Assembly (NCBI GenBank): GCA_023053685.1
Contig: JALIGW010000029.1
Span: forward strand, 4,598,501 to 4,662,500
From: Diadophis punctatus similis
Lineage: Eukaryota > Chordata > Lepidosauria > Squamata > Dipsadidae
Reading direction: 5' to 3'
DNA length: 64,000 nt
In this document: piece after piece, positions 62,140 to 64,000 of the stretch
Layout of the letters: the number at the start of each line of letters is the position of its first letter
Numbering within the stretch: position 1 is the stretch's first letter
Notes under the pieces: generated by a model
The model's input: only the letters and a program-made list of their open reading frames with translations
Databases searched by the model: none
Told to the model about the DNA's origin: nothing
Made by a program: the position numbers and the translations under genes

Positions 62140-63509
62140 TGCCAGCTTGCCCCAGCCTCGGCTTTTCTGACCCCCGGGGTGGGCATGCAAGGTTCGTCAG
62201 GGCCAGCCCCCTTTTCCCACAGCCCTGAGCTACTTAAAGCTGCTGCTGGGCACTGTGGGCCCATTCCCCTTTCCGTCATCCCCTCCTCCCGGATCCCATT
62301 TCCACCCCACCAGCCCTCATGTTGGTGAGGCCGGCATTGGGCCAGTGTCTCAGGGCGGAGAGCAGGTTGCGCATCTCCCCAAGTGACCGAGGCACACCCA
62401 GCACCAACAAGGGCCGGAATAAGCTCCAGCAAGAGTGAGGCGCTGGAGAATCAGCCCTGGCCGCTTCTCCATCCCCATCAGCCCTTACCTTCTCAGGCCA
62501 GGCGAGGAGTGATGGGGAAGGGAGGGGCCAGCCAGTGATGGGACAGGATGCTGCAGAAGCAAATTGGGTAGTTACAATGGAGATGGGTGCACCATGGGAG
62601 ACTGAAAGACCAGGTTAAGGACAGATAATCATGAAGAAAATATATGGGTATGCGCATAGATGTTAAAACCAGCTTAATGCCACATAGTCGGGTAAATAAC
62701 TGCATATATACTTAAAAGCCTATCCACCAAGTCCTCACTAGTTAAAATAAACAGTATGGTATGCCTAACATTCAGTATAATTCCTGGTCGTAAAAACATG
62801 GCAGAATGGTTTAATTAGAGTAACGCAGCAAAGCCAAGACCTTCACTGAGGCCCTTCAAAGGCATTTCTGAGGCATTTCAGCTTTTGTGTAAAGAAGAGT
62901 TTTGTCTGCTCAAGCTGGTATTGTTCTAAGCTGAAAAGAAGGAGTTCCTATCTGATGCTATCAAACTGAAGGATGATTTCTTGAGGAAAGGAAGATCACC
63001 TCCTTCAGTGCAGGCAGGACCACTCCCCTCACACAGAGGTGAATTTGTCACTACCTGAACTGAACTACATGTCACCTTCCAGAAGAAAATAGAACCAAAC
63101 TACACATTATCCTATTGCATGTGTTAGATCTAGATTATTTCCTTATTAATATTTCATGCTGTTCCCTCCTGGATCTAGTTCTAGTCTTTCTGCTGTAAAA
63201 TAAAAAAATGGAATATGCACTACCTATTGTTCTGTAACTTGTTTGATTTTGTCAAAATCCTATTCAGGAAAACATGTTTTTAAACTCTTTAAAATGAACT
63301 CTATGGTGAATATATCTGACAGCTATCAAACTAAGTAGAGTATTACAGTCTAGCTTTTTCTACATAGGATCTAAATCTATAATCCTAAATATTTAATCAT
63401 AATGTCCTACAAATGGACCTAGAATAAACAAAGTTAGAGAACAAATTGAACACTAATATTTCTGCATTTAATCCACGTGAAATAAAGTTACTCACAATCA
63501 TCTACCCCA
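62140..63509. other. Intergenic right of UBE2L6
   Basis: A GC-rich stretch (62140-62520) then AT-rich sequence. No SERPING1 exon was recognised. Confidence 0.4.
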
Positions 63510-63700
63510 GTGGTTCCCAAAGTGGGCGGTATTGCCCCCTGGGGGGTGGTGGGATGACTAAGGGGGGTGGTAAGAGGCAAAGGGGGTGGCAGGGGGGTGC
63601 TAAGAGGGGCCAGGGGGTGGCAGAAGCCCTGCAAGGAAGAAGCCCTGTGAGGAGACGCTGTTGCCGATGTGCAGGAAATCCCCCCCCCCCCGCCCACCTG
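63510..63700 (+). mobile_element. 5' part of a hAT-like repeat (CAGTGGTTCCCAAAG)
   Basis: Starts CAGTGGTTCCCAAAGTGGG, the start of a common reptile hAT family, and continues with G-rich tandem GGGGGTGG units. No matching right end is visible before 63720. Confidence 0.5.
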
Positions 63701-64000
63701 CAGATCATCCTTTCAAAGAGAGTTTGAAAGGACGAAGAGGTGACTGGAGGCCGAGTTTGCTTCGGGTAGGGCTTTCTTTACAAGGGGAGGGGGACCATCT
63801 GGGGAGCGAGAGATTTAGGAAGCCTGGGCTTGTGGGCGGTTTCTCCAGCGAAGCATCTGATTCATCCCAAGGGGTGAGCGTCTTCAATGAACTTCGCTCT
63901 GTTTATCTGTCTTGCAGGCAGCAAGCATCAGCAACGTTTCCTCGCAGGGCTCTTTCCTCCTTCTCTCTGGTGTGTTTCTCAAATATTTTCAAGCAAAACA

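Noticed and set aside
61228..62170. Long open frames (291 and 204 codons) across the CT tract, and matching minus-strand frames
   Set aside because: They translate to Leu/Ser/Pro repeats from a pyrimidine simple repeat; no start context, domain or splice signals.
63730..64000. A possible SERPING1 first exon after the CTTGCAG at about 63912
   Set aside because: An acceptor-like sequence is present but no frame reads like the serpin, and one splice site alone is not enough.

Overview
This is a 64 kb piece of a vertebrate nuclear genome, almost certainly a squamate reptile and most likely a snake. The evidence is: split genes with GT-AG introns, several tRNA-derived SINEs of the Sauria type, CR1/L3 LINEs (one with an AATAG microsatellite at its 3' end, a known snake feature), many hAT-type MITEs with 8-bp target duplications, and long GGAA, AC, CCT and CT microsatellites. 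There is no sign of bacterial, plasmid or phage DNA.

Three protein-coding genes can be built exon by exon. TIMM10 (minus strand, coding exons 18929-18999 and 8238-8439) encodes a 90-residue mitochondrial intermembrane-space chaperone. SMTNL1 (plus strand, seven coding exons, 32710-45944) encodes a smoothelin-like protein of 417 residues with a C-terminal calponin-homology domain. UBE2L6 (minus strand, four coding exons, 53136-59424) encodes a 153-residue E2 conjugating enzyme. The order and orientation TIMM10(-), SMTNL1(+), UBE2L6(-) matches what I recall of human chromosome 11q12, where SLC43A1 lies before TIMM10 and SERPING1 after UBE2L6. I looked for exons of those two neighbours at the window edges and found none I can support. 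The genes have unrelated jobs: mitochondrial carrier import, muscle contractility, and ubiquitin/ISG15 conjugation.

Layout: 1-8.1 kb is intergenic with hAT MITEs and one Tigger-like MITE. 8.2-20.1 kb is TIMM10, whose 10.5 kb coding intron holds MITEs, a SINE nested in a MITE, a CR1 fragment, and a degenerate tRNA-Asp fused to antisense Ty3/gypsy pol. A GC-rich stretch at 19.55-20.06 kb is its likely promoter. 20.1-32.6 kb is mostly unannotated, with a possible upstream muscle promoter/first exon of SMTNL1 near 27.85-28.16 kb. 32.6-46.7 kb is SMTNL1, its introns loaded with repeats. 46.7-53.1 kb is intergenic, with a SINE, a LINE end interrupted by a hAT MITE, a CR1 interrupted by another hAT MITE, and more. 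53.1-59.6 kb is UBE2L6; its first intron contains a nearly full-length CR1 LINE (54.1-58.5 kb) and an interferon-response-like motif. 59.6-64 kb holds palindromic repeats, a hAT MITE and a 0.6 kb CT-rich tract.

I see no clearly novel gene system. The points most worth checking are the tRNA-Asp/gypsy chimera, the hAT MITE family carrying consensus NRF1-type palindromes, the CR1 copy with a changed endonuclease catalytic residue, the intronic ISRE-like motif in UBE2L6, and several perfect hairpins, one of which overlaps the SMTNL1 polyadenylation signal. All identifications come from reading the sequence and remembered family knowledge; no database search was run.
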